From contig NC_071332.1 in the NCBI RefSeq assembly GCF_010183535.1, forward strand, positions 18,290,001 through 18,354,000: a DNA stretch of 64,000 bases, in the 5' to 3' direction. The notes below the pieces were generated by a model. The model had not been told where the DNA came from and did not search any database. It saw only the letters and a program-made list of their open reading frames with translations. Shown piece by piece: positions 42,820 through 54,397 of the stretch. How positions within the stretch are numbered: position 1 is the stretch's first letter; the number at the start of each line of letters is the position of its first letter. The translations under genes and the position numbers were made by a program. The stretch is from Caenorhabditis remanei. Its lineage: Eukaryota; Nematoda; Chromadorea; Rhabditida; Rhabditidae.

Positions 42820-45375
42820 GATTCAGTCAATGATTCAGAATTTGAAAGACTTCTGATATCTCAAGAAGATGAAATGGCAGACGAGGCGAGAAAATTGTGG
42901 AATTATACCAGAAACAATTTCTCTACTCATGATCTATGCAACAAATGTGGCAATTTCTTGAATCGAAACGAAAATTGGTTAGTATTCGATAGTAACTTGA
43001 AGTGTCTATTAGTCGTTATTCAGCTCTCGGTGCGAAGGATCCGCCATTGCAACATTTGTTCGAATTGGTGGCTTTTTTCAAATTTTAGACCTCGTCGAAA
43101 CTTTTTTGGCGGATATTCTGTCTATAAGGCGAGAATTGAAAAGCGGAAAAGATATACCTCATAGTTTGAACAGTCACTTTTTTTCTGAGTATTGGAAAAA
43201 AGAAGCCGATGATCACCTAAATCTCTCGACGGTTTTGTCTATCGACGGGGTCCATATTTCAGGAACCACTAAGTTTGTTTGAAAGATCATCACGTTTTTT
43301 TAAAGAAAAGTTCCAGAAAATTGTGGCCTGTGAGTTTGATATTAGTAGATCTCCCGACTGGATTGATGCAAAAATCAACTAGTGTTGTTCTCGAAGGATT
43401 GGTAGAGTGTTCCGAGACGCCGTCCACTGCAGTTTGGAATTCAATAATTCCATTCATTGTGTCTGATATTGAACGAAACATTGGGAAAATTGGCGGATTC
43501 ACAATCAAATGTTACATTGCTACAGTCACAGCGGATCAACCCGTGTGGTTTTTATTCTGTAAACGGATCTTATGTTTCTTTACGTTTCAGGCCAAACGTG
43601 CGTTTTTCGGCATGAAATCGCATCAGTCCAGCGGCTCTTGTTTCTACTGTCTTTCCGAAAATACGTTCTACAAGTCGCGTGGAGATTCACGAAGAGAAAC
43701 TAGGTTCGGAGAGTTGACATCGTTTGATTCTCGCCATGGCCAAAATGGGTTCGGACCAATTCCATCGAAGATAATAGATATCATTCATCCATACGATACC
43801 CCAATCGATCTTCTCCATGCCCTCGGAGAGGGGATTTTCGAAAGAATAAGAAAAGGTTGAAATGATTTTTCAATGAAAAAGGATTAATTTTGTTTGTAGA
43901 GTTAATGCCGAAGGATATCAAATTAGAGAGGAAATCGGAGATATTTGTCATCGACGAGAAACTTTTCAATTCTTATATGAAGAAAGTGAATATTCATTCG
44001 TATTACAAAAACTTGGAAGCTTGTCGAAATGGCACGGATAAAACAAATGTAATTTCTAGGGAGTACGGTATCCATCTGAACTTATGTCATTTTTTGCAGT
44101 TCTTCCGCTTGGTAATTTGTCTGATTGCCTCAGAATGTCCACATATGACCCCCGAGGCTCGTACTGTATTGGTGGCGTTAAGTATGCTAGCTAATAAAAT
44201 GTACAGTGACTCGAGTGTTAGCGACCTTTTTGACCTTCAACTATGTGCTGCTGCTGCATGGTTTTTAATCGAAGCGAATGAAAAGTATATCACAATCAAG
44301 GCCCACGTAGGTTTCAGTAAAGGAGCCTACTCCACTGTAGTATGATCCTTCAGGAGATTTTGTTTCATTTGCCGGAAGTCAACCAAATTTTTAGAAATAC
44401 AGGACCTCTATCTACGAATTCTTTTGAGAGCTATTATCAGTTTGCATTGAGTGGATATAGTACTTCGACAACTCGGTATTTCGTTCAAAATGCTTGCACA
44501 AAGTTTGTTATTTCATTGAACAATGTTTGATATTCCGTTTTTAGAGTCCTTCTTCATAGCAGTATTAGAAGAGAAATTGCTCATCGATCAACGGATCATA
44601 AATCCTCCAAAATTCAAAAATTTCTATCATTGACTTCGGACATCATTCCAACAAAAATCCACTGGATGAGCCCCATTCTTGAAATTACTCCAGAAGATTT
44701 AGCACATGTATCAGATCGAGAAGCTACCTTATTCGGAAGACTTTCTCTCGGAATTGGTACTCTTACATCGAATTATTCTGACCGTAAAACAACCGATGAT
44801 ATGTTTTTCGCCGAAACGATTGAAGGGAAAAAATGTTTTCGATTCATCGCTGTTATCGTAAATAGCTTTGTCAAGGGAGTACTGGCAGAGCCCATCAACT
44901 CAGTAACTCAGAGTGAACGTTTTGTGAGCTTCGGACAAGTATATAATAATATGGATTCCAATAATTTATACTACGCATCGGAAGTTCATAGAATTATCAA
45001 GGAATATGATGGAATCCAATGTGGAACATTGTCGGGAAGAAGAACTGTACTCTCTGTGGAAGCTATTAAAGGAGTATCATGTTATATTAATTCGGATACT
45101 TATACTATTTTCATCCAAGCTAACGGAGCTCTTCTTCATAATTAAGCATTTCATAGTCGTCTCATGTAGTTGTTGATAAAAGACCCAATAAATTCAAACA
45201 TTTGCACAAATGGCTCTTGAAACAAGAATATTTTTCCAGAAAATCAACGTCTTCCCGTCACCTCGCGTCATATTGTCAACTTTTCTTCATTGTATCTCTA
45301 ACTTCCTCTCTCGCTTATTGCTTCCAGAAAAATTGTGTAAAATCTAATTATTTTTAGCTTCCAAAACTTATCGGC

Positions 45376-46316
45376 ATGCTTCGAACCCCAAAAACATCGT
45401 ACGCACCTGCTCCATATAGAGTGCCACTAAACCGACGTGTCATCCACTCTCCCGGTCGGAACGATGCCACCAGTTCCAGTTCCAGATTCAATCAATCCAG
45501 ACAAGACGATCTATACATCAATGACAATAGCTCCTTCAGTCAAATGGTAGATCATAGAGATTCAGAAGCCGTTGTCACTTCTCCATCACCTCGTGCACCA
45601 TCCAAACGCCTTCGAGCCACTGTCGACGGCCGATGGAGTCCATTCGGGTTCGCAGCGACGGAACTATACAACTACGAAAATGGGATTCCACTGGATAGAG
45701 CAACTTGTGATGTAAATTTGAAATATGTGGCACGACAAACAGAAAACTTTCAGAGAAACCTTCAGAAACTGGTCAAAAATACACGTGAAGTCGACTACTA
45801 CGAGTTCTTACGTTCTGCACAAGAATGTCGGTTGGCAGGAAATCATATATTGGAAAATGTTTGCCTTCAAATGGCTTTTTCTGCTGGAATGGTACACTTT
45901 TCTTTAAAAGTTTTTCGTGAATTGTTAAATTACAGAGCAATATTCAAAACAAAAAAGTCGCAAAAGTGGTCGAAAAGCCCACAAATCTGACTGAAAAGGC
46001 ACAAAAAGCATTTTCTTTGGATCGAGCTAACGAAGTTCACGATACGGTTCTTCATCTTCCCAATAACAACTATTTCCGTCTTTCTGCGATTTTCCATGCC
46101 AATGATGTAGGAGATTGGAGTGGTACGAACCTCAGAAAATCTCTGAGAGCGTTCGCCCGCTACCTTTTCGACAAGGTTGATATTACACCAAAAAGTTCTT
46201 CTTTAAAGCACTATCACGGAGTCTACAACGAGCCATCTCGAGGAAAAGTGACGCAATCGCGCTCAACGGGACTTTGGCGCGAAGCACAAAAATTCAAATT
46301 TAATTATTTTTTCTGA
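45376..46316 (+). CDS. 298-aa second gene downstream of the TNP2-like copy
   Basis: Exons 45376-45891 and 45936-46316 join in frame over a 44-nt intron. It lies 230 bp after the transposase frame on the same strand, the position occupied by the 325-aa gene in the element at 1775-6302. It is Ser/Arg-rich at the start (SPSPRAPSKRLRA), has a helical middle, and a carboxy part (LPNNNYFRLSAIFHANDVGD ... LRAFARYLFDK) that mildly resembles DNA-binding BEN-type folds and the end of the 325-aa protein. I would call it the accessory protein of the second element. Function unproven. Confidence 0.6.
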
Positions 46317-46319
46317 ATA

Positions 46320-46980
46320 AATTTTTTTCCTTTAAAACCAAATTTTTCGATAGAAAAGTAACATTTTGATCACAATTTTAGCTCTAATAAATTTAGGGAA
46401 GGTTTTTTGAATTGGAAATTGTAAAAATTTCCGACTTTTGGCAAAATTTGGTAAGGTGAAAGGGGGGTTTCGCTGTTTTGTAGAGGGAGAAGGTGTATTC
46501 CTTTGCAAAAACCGTTCGATTTTTGGATATTGGTATCGGAAGCAACAGTGGAGCTGAATGAAAGTAAGGAAATCAGAGTTTTATTTAAAAGAAACAACAA
46601 ACAATCGAAAATAATAGTGTGTTGAGATGTGCCTGTATTCTGTCGTTTGTTGTGTTTCGAAGAGAGAAGTTCCGTGAATAGTTCCTGAAAAATGTTCAAC
46701 CTCAACTACGATATGAAGAGAAACGGAAAGACACGTAAAGGAAAAATGGACCTGAATGAGAAAAGTGGAGTGGTGTGATGAGATGAGAATCCGACGTTGA
46801 GAAGATCGAAGACGAGAGGCGTCCACATCGTTTTCTGAAATAAATCATTTTGTTGAATAAATTTAAGAAGATATTAGCATGTGTTTTTTTGTTATAATTT
46901 GAAAGGGAACCTTGCTCCTTCACCCATCTTTAACTGGAATGTATAAAAAAGCTTCTAAAGCTGACTTATTCTAGCTCCAA
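46320..46980. other. Intergenic interval without recognised feature
   Basis: It holds no gene. A TATA-like TGTATAAAAAAGC at 46938-46950, followed by TTATTCTAG just before the start at 46983, is the likely promoter region of the next gene. Terminal repeats pairing with the region after 49735 were looked for and not seen. Confidence 0.4.
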
Positions 46981-46982
46981 AA

Positions 46983-49735
46983 ATGGAAATTGACAGCGCC
47001 GGGAACGACACTGATCCGGTAGAAACTATTCGTGTATTGCGAGAACAGTTAGAGCTTTTGGAGAAAGAACATAACAGAAAGATGATTGCAAAAACGAACG
47101 ATTTTCAAAGAAATGTGCACTTAATACATGGGAAGTTAGACGAAGCAGAGAAAAAAGTCGAGGTGATTAAAAGGAAAAAAACGGTATAACCGGATTGAAA
47201 TTCAGGCTGAAATTGACAAGAACGAACGGTTGAAAAGAGAAAATGAAGTGTTGGCGAAAGATAAAGAAACATTGGTTGAGCAAAATGAACGAACGAAAAG
47301 ATCCAGACATTTTTTGATGCAACAGAAGGTTGAGCTAGAAAATCAGATTGTTGCGCTACAAAATCAGATTGTTGCTATGAAGAGAGAAATGGAAGAACTG
47401 TCGGCTGAAAACGAGAAAAAGAGTTCCGAAATCCTGAAACAAAAGGAAGAATTAATAGAACTAAAACGCAAGCCAAGAGAAGTGAAGCTAATGAATTACG
47501 ACGATGTAAAGAGCAATAAAGGGAAACGGGAAAGACTGCAAAAAGCGTGTGACTATTTGCAAAATCTAGCAGGTTGAAAGAGAAATGATTTAAAACTAGA
47601 AACTAGATTATTTAGGCTTGGAATCGAAGCTCTTCTATAAGGATGTTGTGAACAAGTTGGAACGGGATGGAATCGCTTCACTGAAATTATCACCTCAAGA
47701 GGGATTCCAAGCCTATCATTCTGCAAATTTAACACGGAAAAGCTTCAAAACCATCAAAAATATCCTTAGAAGCCATCAATTGCCAGACCCTTTTCCTCCA
47801 ATGAAGGCTATCATCAGTTTGGAAAGAAAAGTTGCATCTGATGATGTTTTTACGGTCTACCAGTCAAAAGGGGTGAAAGACGAAGGAAAAATTGTGACTG
47901 TAGCTCACTTGAATGATGTAGCCAAGACGGTTTCGGAAAGAATTGAGCAATTGATTGAAACGGAGAAACTGACGTTAGACTTCGATAAGGGAATTTGGTT
48001 AACAGTCATGGGTATTCGATTAGTTTTTGACATATTGAAAATAAGAGAATTTAGGTGATAAAGGAGGACAAGAGATGAAACTTTGCCTTTCCATTGGCAA
48101 CGTTGACTCACCAAATAGCTGCCACAACTTGATCCCTCTTGGAGTATTTGATGATGAAGAATCATCGGAAGCCTTACTGAAGCACATTCCGACAGTAATC
48201 GATCAATTGAACAACCTGAAAGAATTGAAGATCACAGTAAACAACACAGAACTTCTGATTCCGGTAGATATGTTCCTTGGTGGCGATATGAAATTTCAGT
48301 ATGACATGCTTGGCCACCAAGGAGCATCTGCTACGAACCCATGCATGTTTTGTCTCAAACGGGGTCGCATCAAGATCAGAGACTACAAGAGAGGAGAGCA
48401 CACGGTTCGGCGCACAGAAAAGAGTTATTCAGATGCGAGTGAAAAGGGTTCAGCGAAAACGACAGTGGAAAGTGTGAAATCCCAATCATCTTTCGTCTTC
48501 ACCGGAATCAGTCTGGATCACGTAACAATCCCAAGTCTGCACACCATCATGGGAGTAGCCCAAGGTTTCGGTTTCGATAACCTTTTGTTATGGACAACAA
48601 CAATGGATTGTGAAGACACGGGATTAAAGATCACCAAGGCCGACATCAAACAGTCTAGAGTTCGGAAATCCAACCTTATAAATCTCCAAAAAACAGTTCA
48701 AATGCTTGATGTTGAGCTGTCTTCCATGTTGACAGTAGCCGTTGTTCTCCAGCATTTCCAGGATTCGACTCTCGATGGCACAGATGAAACGGAAGCGGCA
48801 GCGTGTCCAGCTGAAAAATGTCTTTATAGAGACAGATCGATTGGGAAAGCACCACTTTTCGATGCTCGATTAGTGAAGTGTGAAACGTGCGAAGAAACAT
48901 ACCATGCAGTCTGTTGTGGTATGTGGGCTGCAGAGGAATGGGAGTTGACCAATGATCCTAACAATCCATTAAGTTGCCTCGGTTGTCGTGGAATTACGGG
49001 AGTGAAAGTGAACGCACTGGCTGACGAGGCGATTGAATTTCTGAAAAATGAAATAGAATTGAAGAAAGATGAATTGAAGTAAACATTATTTTACCCCTTC
49101 CCACATAAATTCTATATATTTTAGAAAAGAACAAGCTATCTATAATTCTACGATGGACGCACTCCAAGGCAAAAAAGAAAACAGGAAAAAACTGGAAGAT
49201 CTTTGGAAGAAATGGGGTGCTGACATGAGTGTGTGGCAAAAAAACTTTTGCGGCAACCACATCTACAATCTTTTGAAGGAAGATGCTATTGATGATTACA
49301 TGTCGATTTTCACAAATCACAAGCATTTTAATAGCATGACACAGTTTCTCAAGGCTTTAGGAAGGCTTCAGCGTTTGTGCGTGCCAAGAAAGCTGCATCC
49401 AGAGGAGATAGAAGACATGGAAAACGCCATTGTAATTTTCCAGTTTTTTAAAACAAAAAAAGTTCGAAATTCAGGACACCATGTGGCTCTGTCTCCAGGA
49501 GTTTGCGGCTGATGACAATGTGACGCCCAAACTCCATGCGCTTCTTGAACACGTGATGGAATTCGTTGAAACTCACCACACATGGGCAAAAACGAGCGAA
49601 CATCCTATCGAAGCATTCCACGCGTCATACAATTCATCGAAACTGCGTTATCGCACGACTCGAAACGATATTCTGAGAGCCAAGGAATGCTTCAAGCGCT
49701 GCCTCATCAACAACAGAGTTTTCGATTTGTCCTGA
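46983..49735 (+). CDS. 844-aa coiled-coil/PHD-finger protein, probably transposon-derived, six exons
   Basis: Exons 46983-47162, 47206-47572, 47616-48011, 48055-49078, 49125-49431 and 49475-49735 total 2535 nt in frame. Four of the five introns are 43 nt and one is 46. Residues 1-180 form a heptad-rich coiled coil (LREQLELLEKEHNRKM, then KRENEVLAKDKETL). Then come GIWLTVMGDKGGQEMK (about 308-323), IGNVDSPNS and a CMFC knuckle (about 412). A PHD-like finger lies at about 565-625 (CETCEETYHAVCC ... CLGC). The end has KLHALLEHVMEF and SEHPIEAFHASYN. GDKGG...K with a distal H/E-rich end is the layout of DDE-type transposase-like proteins of several metazoan transposons, so I suspect a transposon or domesticated transposase, but terminal repeats are not visible. 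Nuclear. Confidence 0.75.
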
Positions 49736-49739
49736 TATT

Positions 49740-50100
49740 GGATTCACTTCATTTCCTCATCCTTTTCTTCTTTTTCTTCTTTATTTTCGCTTTCATTCCT
49801 CTTAATTCGTGAAGGCATTCGTGCTGAAAATTGGTACTACCCTACGGGAATATGTGAAATTTTGGAAAGTTGAATACAAAAATGACCTGAAAACACGAAT
49901 TTCACTTCCATAATTTCCATTCGACTTCTCTCTTGCTCCTTCACTTCTCCTTGAGCGTTTTTCCCTGAAAAAAAATACCGTTGTTTTTCTTGCCTCGTAA
50001 ATCTATAAATTCTTCACAAAATTCATAATTAAATAAGTAAAAAACAAACAATTATTGCATATAATTGACATTTTAATAACAAAAACGAGAGAAAATTATT
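49740..50100. other. Intergenic interval without recognised feature
   Basis: Pyrimidine-rich and AT-rich sequence separates convergent genes. No repeat ends, RNA gene or exon was found. Confidence 0.4.
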
Positions 50101-50111
50101 TAAAAACACAT

Positions 50112-51141
50112 TTAATCGATTAAATACTGAGAAAAATTAATAATTGCCGCTGTAAAAGGTTGTGTGTGTGCAAACGCGCTCCGCTGAAAAAAGGCGTTTT
50201 CCCGCTTTTTTTTTTGAATCGAGATGGCTCGTTGTAGACTCCGTGCGATAAGAGATTTCGAAGTAGTGAGAACAGTCGGCAGAGCACTCAATTCAATGTT
50301 CAACTGGTTTTCGTCGGCTTCATCAGAGTTGCATTGAACGTAGCAATCGTTCTGTCCCTTCTCGTAATGAACAAAACAATCGTCAAGATGAAATTTTACT
50401 TCTTGTGTCTCAATATAAACGGTAATATCGTCGTACTCCGACTTGAACCTGTCGACAACTTTCTCGAAACATTTCGGACATTGAATCTGCAAGTGAATGT
50501 TATAAATATATTCAAATAATTTATTTTCTAACCTATTCCAAACATCCAAGTATCCGACAATCTCGTTGAGCATTTCTGTTGGTAAATCGGTGAGAATGAG
50601 CGGCTTCGGATTGTAACTGAAACTCCAAAATTTGCTTTTAAACGAATTTATTTTCTAAACTGACCTTCTATCGTGATCTAGAAATGGAAAAATTCTCGAA
50701 TTGGTGTTTGACTTTGTCGACAACTGGCTCGAAAGTTCTCGAAACTTTTCGAACATTGAATCTGCAAAAGGAAAATTCCATAATTTTTTCGACTGTACGA
50801 ATCATTATCTAACTTATTTCTAACATCCAGATTTCCGACAATCTCGTTAAGCATTTCCATTGGCAAATCGGTGAGAATGAGTGGCTTCCGATCGATACTA
50901 AAATTCAAAATTTGCTTTTAAACTAATATTTTTTCTAAACTGACCTTCTATCATGATCGAAATCCAGATTTCCGTGATAAAATCGATAGAACCAGTACTC
51001 GAAATCCACGTATTCAATCACATCGTCTCCGATTGCCTCACAGAAGTTTTTAAATGCCTCTTCGACGTTTTTGGTGCGACGACACTCGTAGAAAATACAC
51101 GCGCGAAGAGCCGTCGGATTGTTTTTCAGAAATTCGGACAT
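50112..51141 (-). pseudogene. Chimeric F-box/FTH gene: HTH_48, F-box, cut FTH, second F-box, cut FTH
   Basis: Minus-strand pieces are exon 1 (50945-51141, HTH_48, MSEFLKNNPTALRACIF...), exon 2 (50814-50897, F-box, LILTDLPMEMLNEIV) and the first part of exon 3 (about 50694-50761). Exon 3 then fuses directly to the last 13 or so bases of another exon 1 (ATCACGATAGAAG). A second F-box exon (50533-50616) and an exon 3 (50112-50486) follow, which ends early in unrelated sequence (FFQRSAFAHTQPF). Exon sizes 197 and 84 match the intact neighbours. The fusion creates a stop. Unequal exchange between neighbouring genes explains the structure. Confidence 0.75.
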
Positions 51142-51337
51142 TCTCTGTCGCGAATCGCTGAAAATTAAATGAAATTTCGTAGAAATATGCTACGAAAATG
51201 GATAAATAATGGAAGAAAGGTAGGACACTTTGTCTGCAAAAATAAATGCATACATCGAGAAATAAAATAATCCGATAACAAGATCTGACAATGAATATTT
51301 ATTGTTGAGAACTACTTGACAGGCAATAGGTTAGAAA

Positions 51338-52587
51338 CTAATTATTTTCGACAGTCACGAAAATATCGTAACTTTCGATTTTCAAAATGAGCCATTTATC
51401 AGAATTAGGAATTGAATGACTATAAGTGATTTGTTCGAAGTCGTCATCGATTCCGAGACCTGTTGCAACTTCAGAGAGATTCATGAGATTACACAGTGAA
51501 ATGTCGGCACTTTTGAGGTTGACGAACTGTGAGAGAATCTGAAAACATATCGGTAGATTTTAGAAGGAAACAAGTATCAACTCACATCTCGAAGGATCAC
51601 AATGTCTTCTGCTGAAACATGATCCATGCGTACTTCAAATGCGTACAAATGAGACAATCTCTTGAATTGTGAGAAAGAAAACAGTTCCGAGCTATTAAAT
51701 GATTTTAATTGTTTGAATTGATCCAATTCGACAAGTTCAGCAAAGATATCGTCACCTAATTCGGATCCATGCAGGGAAAGTACTTCGAGTACTCCAGGTT
51801 TGAATAGCGATAAGAGTTGAATGATATAATCCTTGTAATCGTCTGTTAGCTCAACACGTTTTGCATAGAATATTGGACAGACTTCTTTTGAAAGCGATTC
51901 GAAAAAAGTTGGCATCATTTCAATAAAAGCTGTATATTCATTCCATATAGAAAACGACTTGATAGGCGATTTTGAAGTTGTCAGAAAATTCGACAGATCA
52001 CTCAATTCAATGTTCAAATGATTTTTGTTTGGTTTGCTTCCACTTTTAATGCGGAAACCAGTCTTCCCTTTTTCGTAATGAACATAGCTTTTGTCAAGAT
52101 GTAGAGACATTTCTTGTTCTTCAATATAAATGGAAAAATTCTCGAATTGGTGTTTGACTTTGTCGACAACTGGCTCGAAAGTTCTCGAAACTTTTCGAAC
52201 ATTGAATCTGCAAAAGGAAAATTCCATAATTTTTTCGACTGTACGAATCATTATCTAACTTATTTCTAACATCCAGATTTCCGACAATCTCGTTAAGCAT
52301 TTCCATTGGCAAATCGGTGAGAATGAGTGGCTTCGGATCGATACTAAAATTCAAAATTTGCATTTAAACAAATTTATTTTCTAAACTGACCTTCTCTCGT
52401 GATCGAAATCCAGATTTCCGTGATAAAATCGATAGAACCAGTATTCGAAATCCACATAATCAATAACATCGTCTCCGATTGCCTCACAGAAGTTTTTGAA
52501 TGCCTCTTCGACATTTTTGGTACGACGACACTCGTAGAAAATACAAGTGCGAAGAGCCGTCGGATTGTTTTTCAGAAATTCGGACAT
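51338..52587 (-). CDS. F-box/FTH protein with HTH_48 domain, 367 aa
   Basis: Exons 52391-52587, 52260-52343, 51586-52207 and 51338-51538 total 1104 nt in frame. HTH_48 (MSEFLKNNPTALRTCIFYEC...YHGNLDFDHERR), F-box (KPLILTDLPMEMLNEIVGNL) and FTH (HYEKGKTGFRIKSG ... AFEVRMDHVSAEDIVILRD, then ILSQFVNLKSADISLCN) are complete. A TTTTTTTCCAG acceptor 16 bases before the ATG suggests trans-splicing. The F-box region is nearly identical to that at 50.8 kb, so the duplication is young. The conserved GCGGACAAT motif is at 53127-53170, now pushed about 540 bp upstream by the palindrome 52648-53043. Predicted SCF substrate adaptor. Confidence 0.88.
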
Positions 52588-52647
52588 TTTCTGAGGCGAT
52601 TTTCTGGAAAAAAAAACACAATTTGTTTCGTAGAAATATTTATGCAT

Positions 52648-53043
52648 CTACCCACGAAGAAAAATTGTACCATTTAATGCATTTTTTTGCAAATTAATGC
52701 TATTCACGAATGCAAATTAATGCATTAATCTGCAGTTTTGTACCGTAATCAGAAGCACTGAGAAAATTGTCGGCGCAAAATATCGCAAGCTGGAAATTCC
52801 ATGCGCCTTTAATTTTTGTGTGGGCGATTTTTGTGTGGATTTACAAGCGCAGTGGATTTACGGGCGGCCACACAAAAATTAAAGGCGCATGGAATTTCCA
52901 GCTTGCGATATTTTGCGCCGACAATTTTCTCAGTGCTTCTGATTACGGTACAAAACTGCAGATTAATGCATTAATTTGCATTCGTGAATAGCATTAATTT
53001 GCAAAAAAATGCATTAAATGGTACAATTTTTCTTCGTGGGTAG
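52648..53043. mobile_element. Near-perfect palindromic element, arms about 180 bp
   Basis: The left arm CTACCCACGAAGAAAAATTG ... ATTAAAGGCGCATGGAATTT-type sequence is mirrored almost without mismatch on the right. A loop of about 45 bp separates the arms, and ATGCAT lies at both ends (52642-52647, 53044-53049), possibly a target duplication. High arm identity implies a recent insertion or active correction. It separates the FTH gene 51338-52587 from its conserved upstream motif. Confidence 0.88.
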
Positions 53044-53126
53044 ATGCATTAGGCAGCGAAAAAAGTGAATGAGAGGGAACAGATTGCTACGCGTGAGAGA
53101 AAGTGAGAATTGAGGCTGAGCAATGT

Positions 53127-53170
53127 GCGTGATGTGTGTGACGTATTGTCCGCAAACACCAATGCGGACT
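53127..53170 (-). promoter_or_regulatory. Conserved TTGCGGACAAT motif upstream of the FTH gene at 51338-52587
   Basis: In gene orientation it reads GTCCGCATTGGTGTTTGCGG then ACAATACGTCACACACATCA. It is nearly identical to 37965-38007. The neighbouring GAGGCTGAGCAATRTGCGTG on the plus strand is also shared. Confidence 0.55.
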
Positions 53171-54397
53171 ATATGAAGTACAGTACCTTGGTAATAAATA
53201 AGGCATGCTAACAAACAAAGATATTTATTCTCGAGAACAATTTGATAACAAAGAACAACAGAAAAATGTAACTAATTATTTTTGATAGTCACTTCGATAC
53301 TGCAACGGCCAATGTAAAAAATGAGAGATTTATCACTATTCGAAATCGGATGACAATAAGTGAGTAGTCCGGAGTTGTCATAATCGATTCCGAGAGCTGT
53401 TCCAATTTCAGAGAGTTTCATGAAACTGCACAGTGAAATGTGGCCACTTCTTAGATTGACGAACTGTGTGAGAATCTGAAAACAAAGCGATTGATTTGAC
53501 TGAAGGAAATAAGTATGAACTCACATCTCGAATGATAACAATCTCTTCTGCTGAAACACGGTCCATGCGAACTTCAAATGCGGACAAATGAGACAATCGC
53601 TTGAATTGTGAGAGAGAAATCGGATCATAGACATAACATCCAATTGATTTTAATTGTTTGAATTGATCCATTTCGACAAGTTTATTGATAGTATCGTCGT
53701 CAATTCCGACATCACTCAGTTGAAGGTGTTCGAGTACTCCAGATTTGAACATCGATAGAGTTGGGATAATATAAGCACCGCATAGCTCAACACGTTTTGC
53801 ATAAAATAGTGGACTGACTTCTTTGGAAAGTGATTCGATGAATTTCGGCATGATATGGGAACTATAAATTGAAAAACGGAAACAGTCGATAGAAGATCTC
53901 GAGTTAGTCAGCATTGCCGATAGTGCACTCAATCCAATGTTCAAATGCCTGGCGAAGGCGTTATTGATTTGAACGAAGCAATCATTCCTCCGCTTCTCGT
54001 AATAAACGGAATAATCGTCAAGCTCAAAATGCACTTGATTCTGAATTTCGATGGTAATATCGTCATACTCCGACTTGAACCTGTCGACAACTTCCTCGAA
54101 CTTTCTCGAAACTTTTCGGACATTGAATCTGCAAAAAGGATATTTTGTGAATTCATATATTCAAATAAATGATTTTCTAACCTATTCCAAACATTTATTT
54201 ATTTATTTTTTATTTATTTAAAATACGTACGTGAGAGTACGTGGCAAGGCCAATAGGGGGGGGGGGGGGGGGGAACTTGAAATGAAATAGAGGGAGAATA
54301 GTGAACACGTGGAAGGTAAATGAATTGTTAATGTTATTGGATGGGCGACTACTTATTCATGTCAGTTGTACCGCAATACTGGAGAAAGCTTAATGTT

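Larger units (their letters stand above)
38582..45145 (+). pseudogene. Second TNP2-like transposase gene, split by a Ty3/gypsy element
   Basis: Acidic leading exons (38582-38857: MPRSNYKLFQSSEMEG, then EEESQSSENSSDISEVQ) are followed by the retroelement. The gene then resumes at about 42819 with FERLLISQEDEMADEARKLW. Motifs in order are CNKCG, HSLNSHFFSEYW, LSIDGVHISGTTK then KLWPVSLILVDLP, ADQP/AKRAFFGMKSHQ with SCFYC, IIDIIHPYDTPIDLLHALGEG, then GPLSTNSFESYY and a tail to 45145. It is closer to plant-type TNP2 than the copy at 2197-4569. The exon junction near 44311-44345 does not keep frame. With the retroelement, this makes it inactive. Terminal repeats of this second element could not be found. 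Confidence 0.72.

Noticed and set aside
46320..49900. Terminal inverted repeats bounding the 844-aa gene
   Set aside because: Short shared words such as TTGCTCCTTCAC occur on both sides, but in direct orientation and without further extension.
54256..54273. Run of 18 G
   Set aside because: A single homopolymer in the 3' region of a LINE. It may be a sequencing or assembly length artefact, and no function is claimed.
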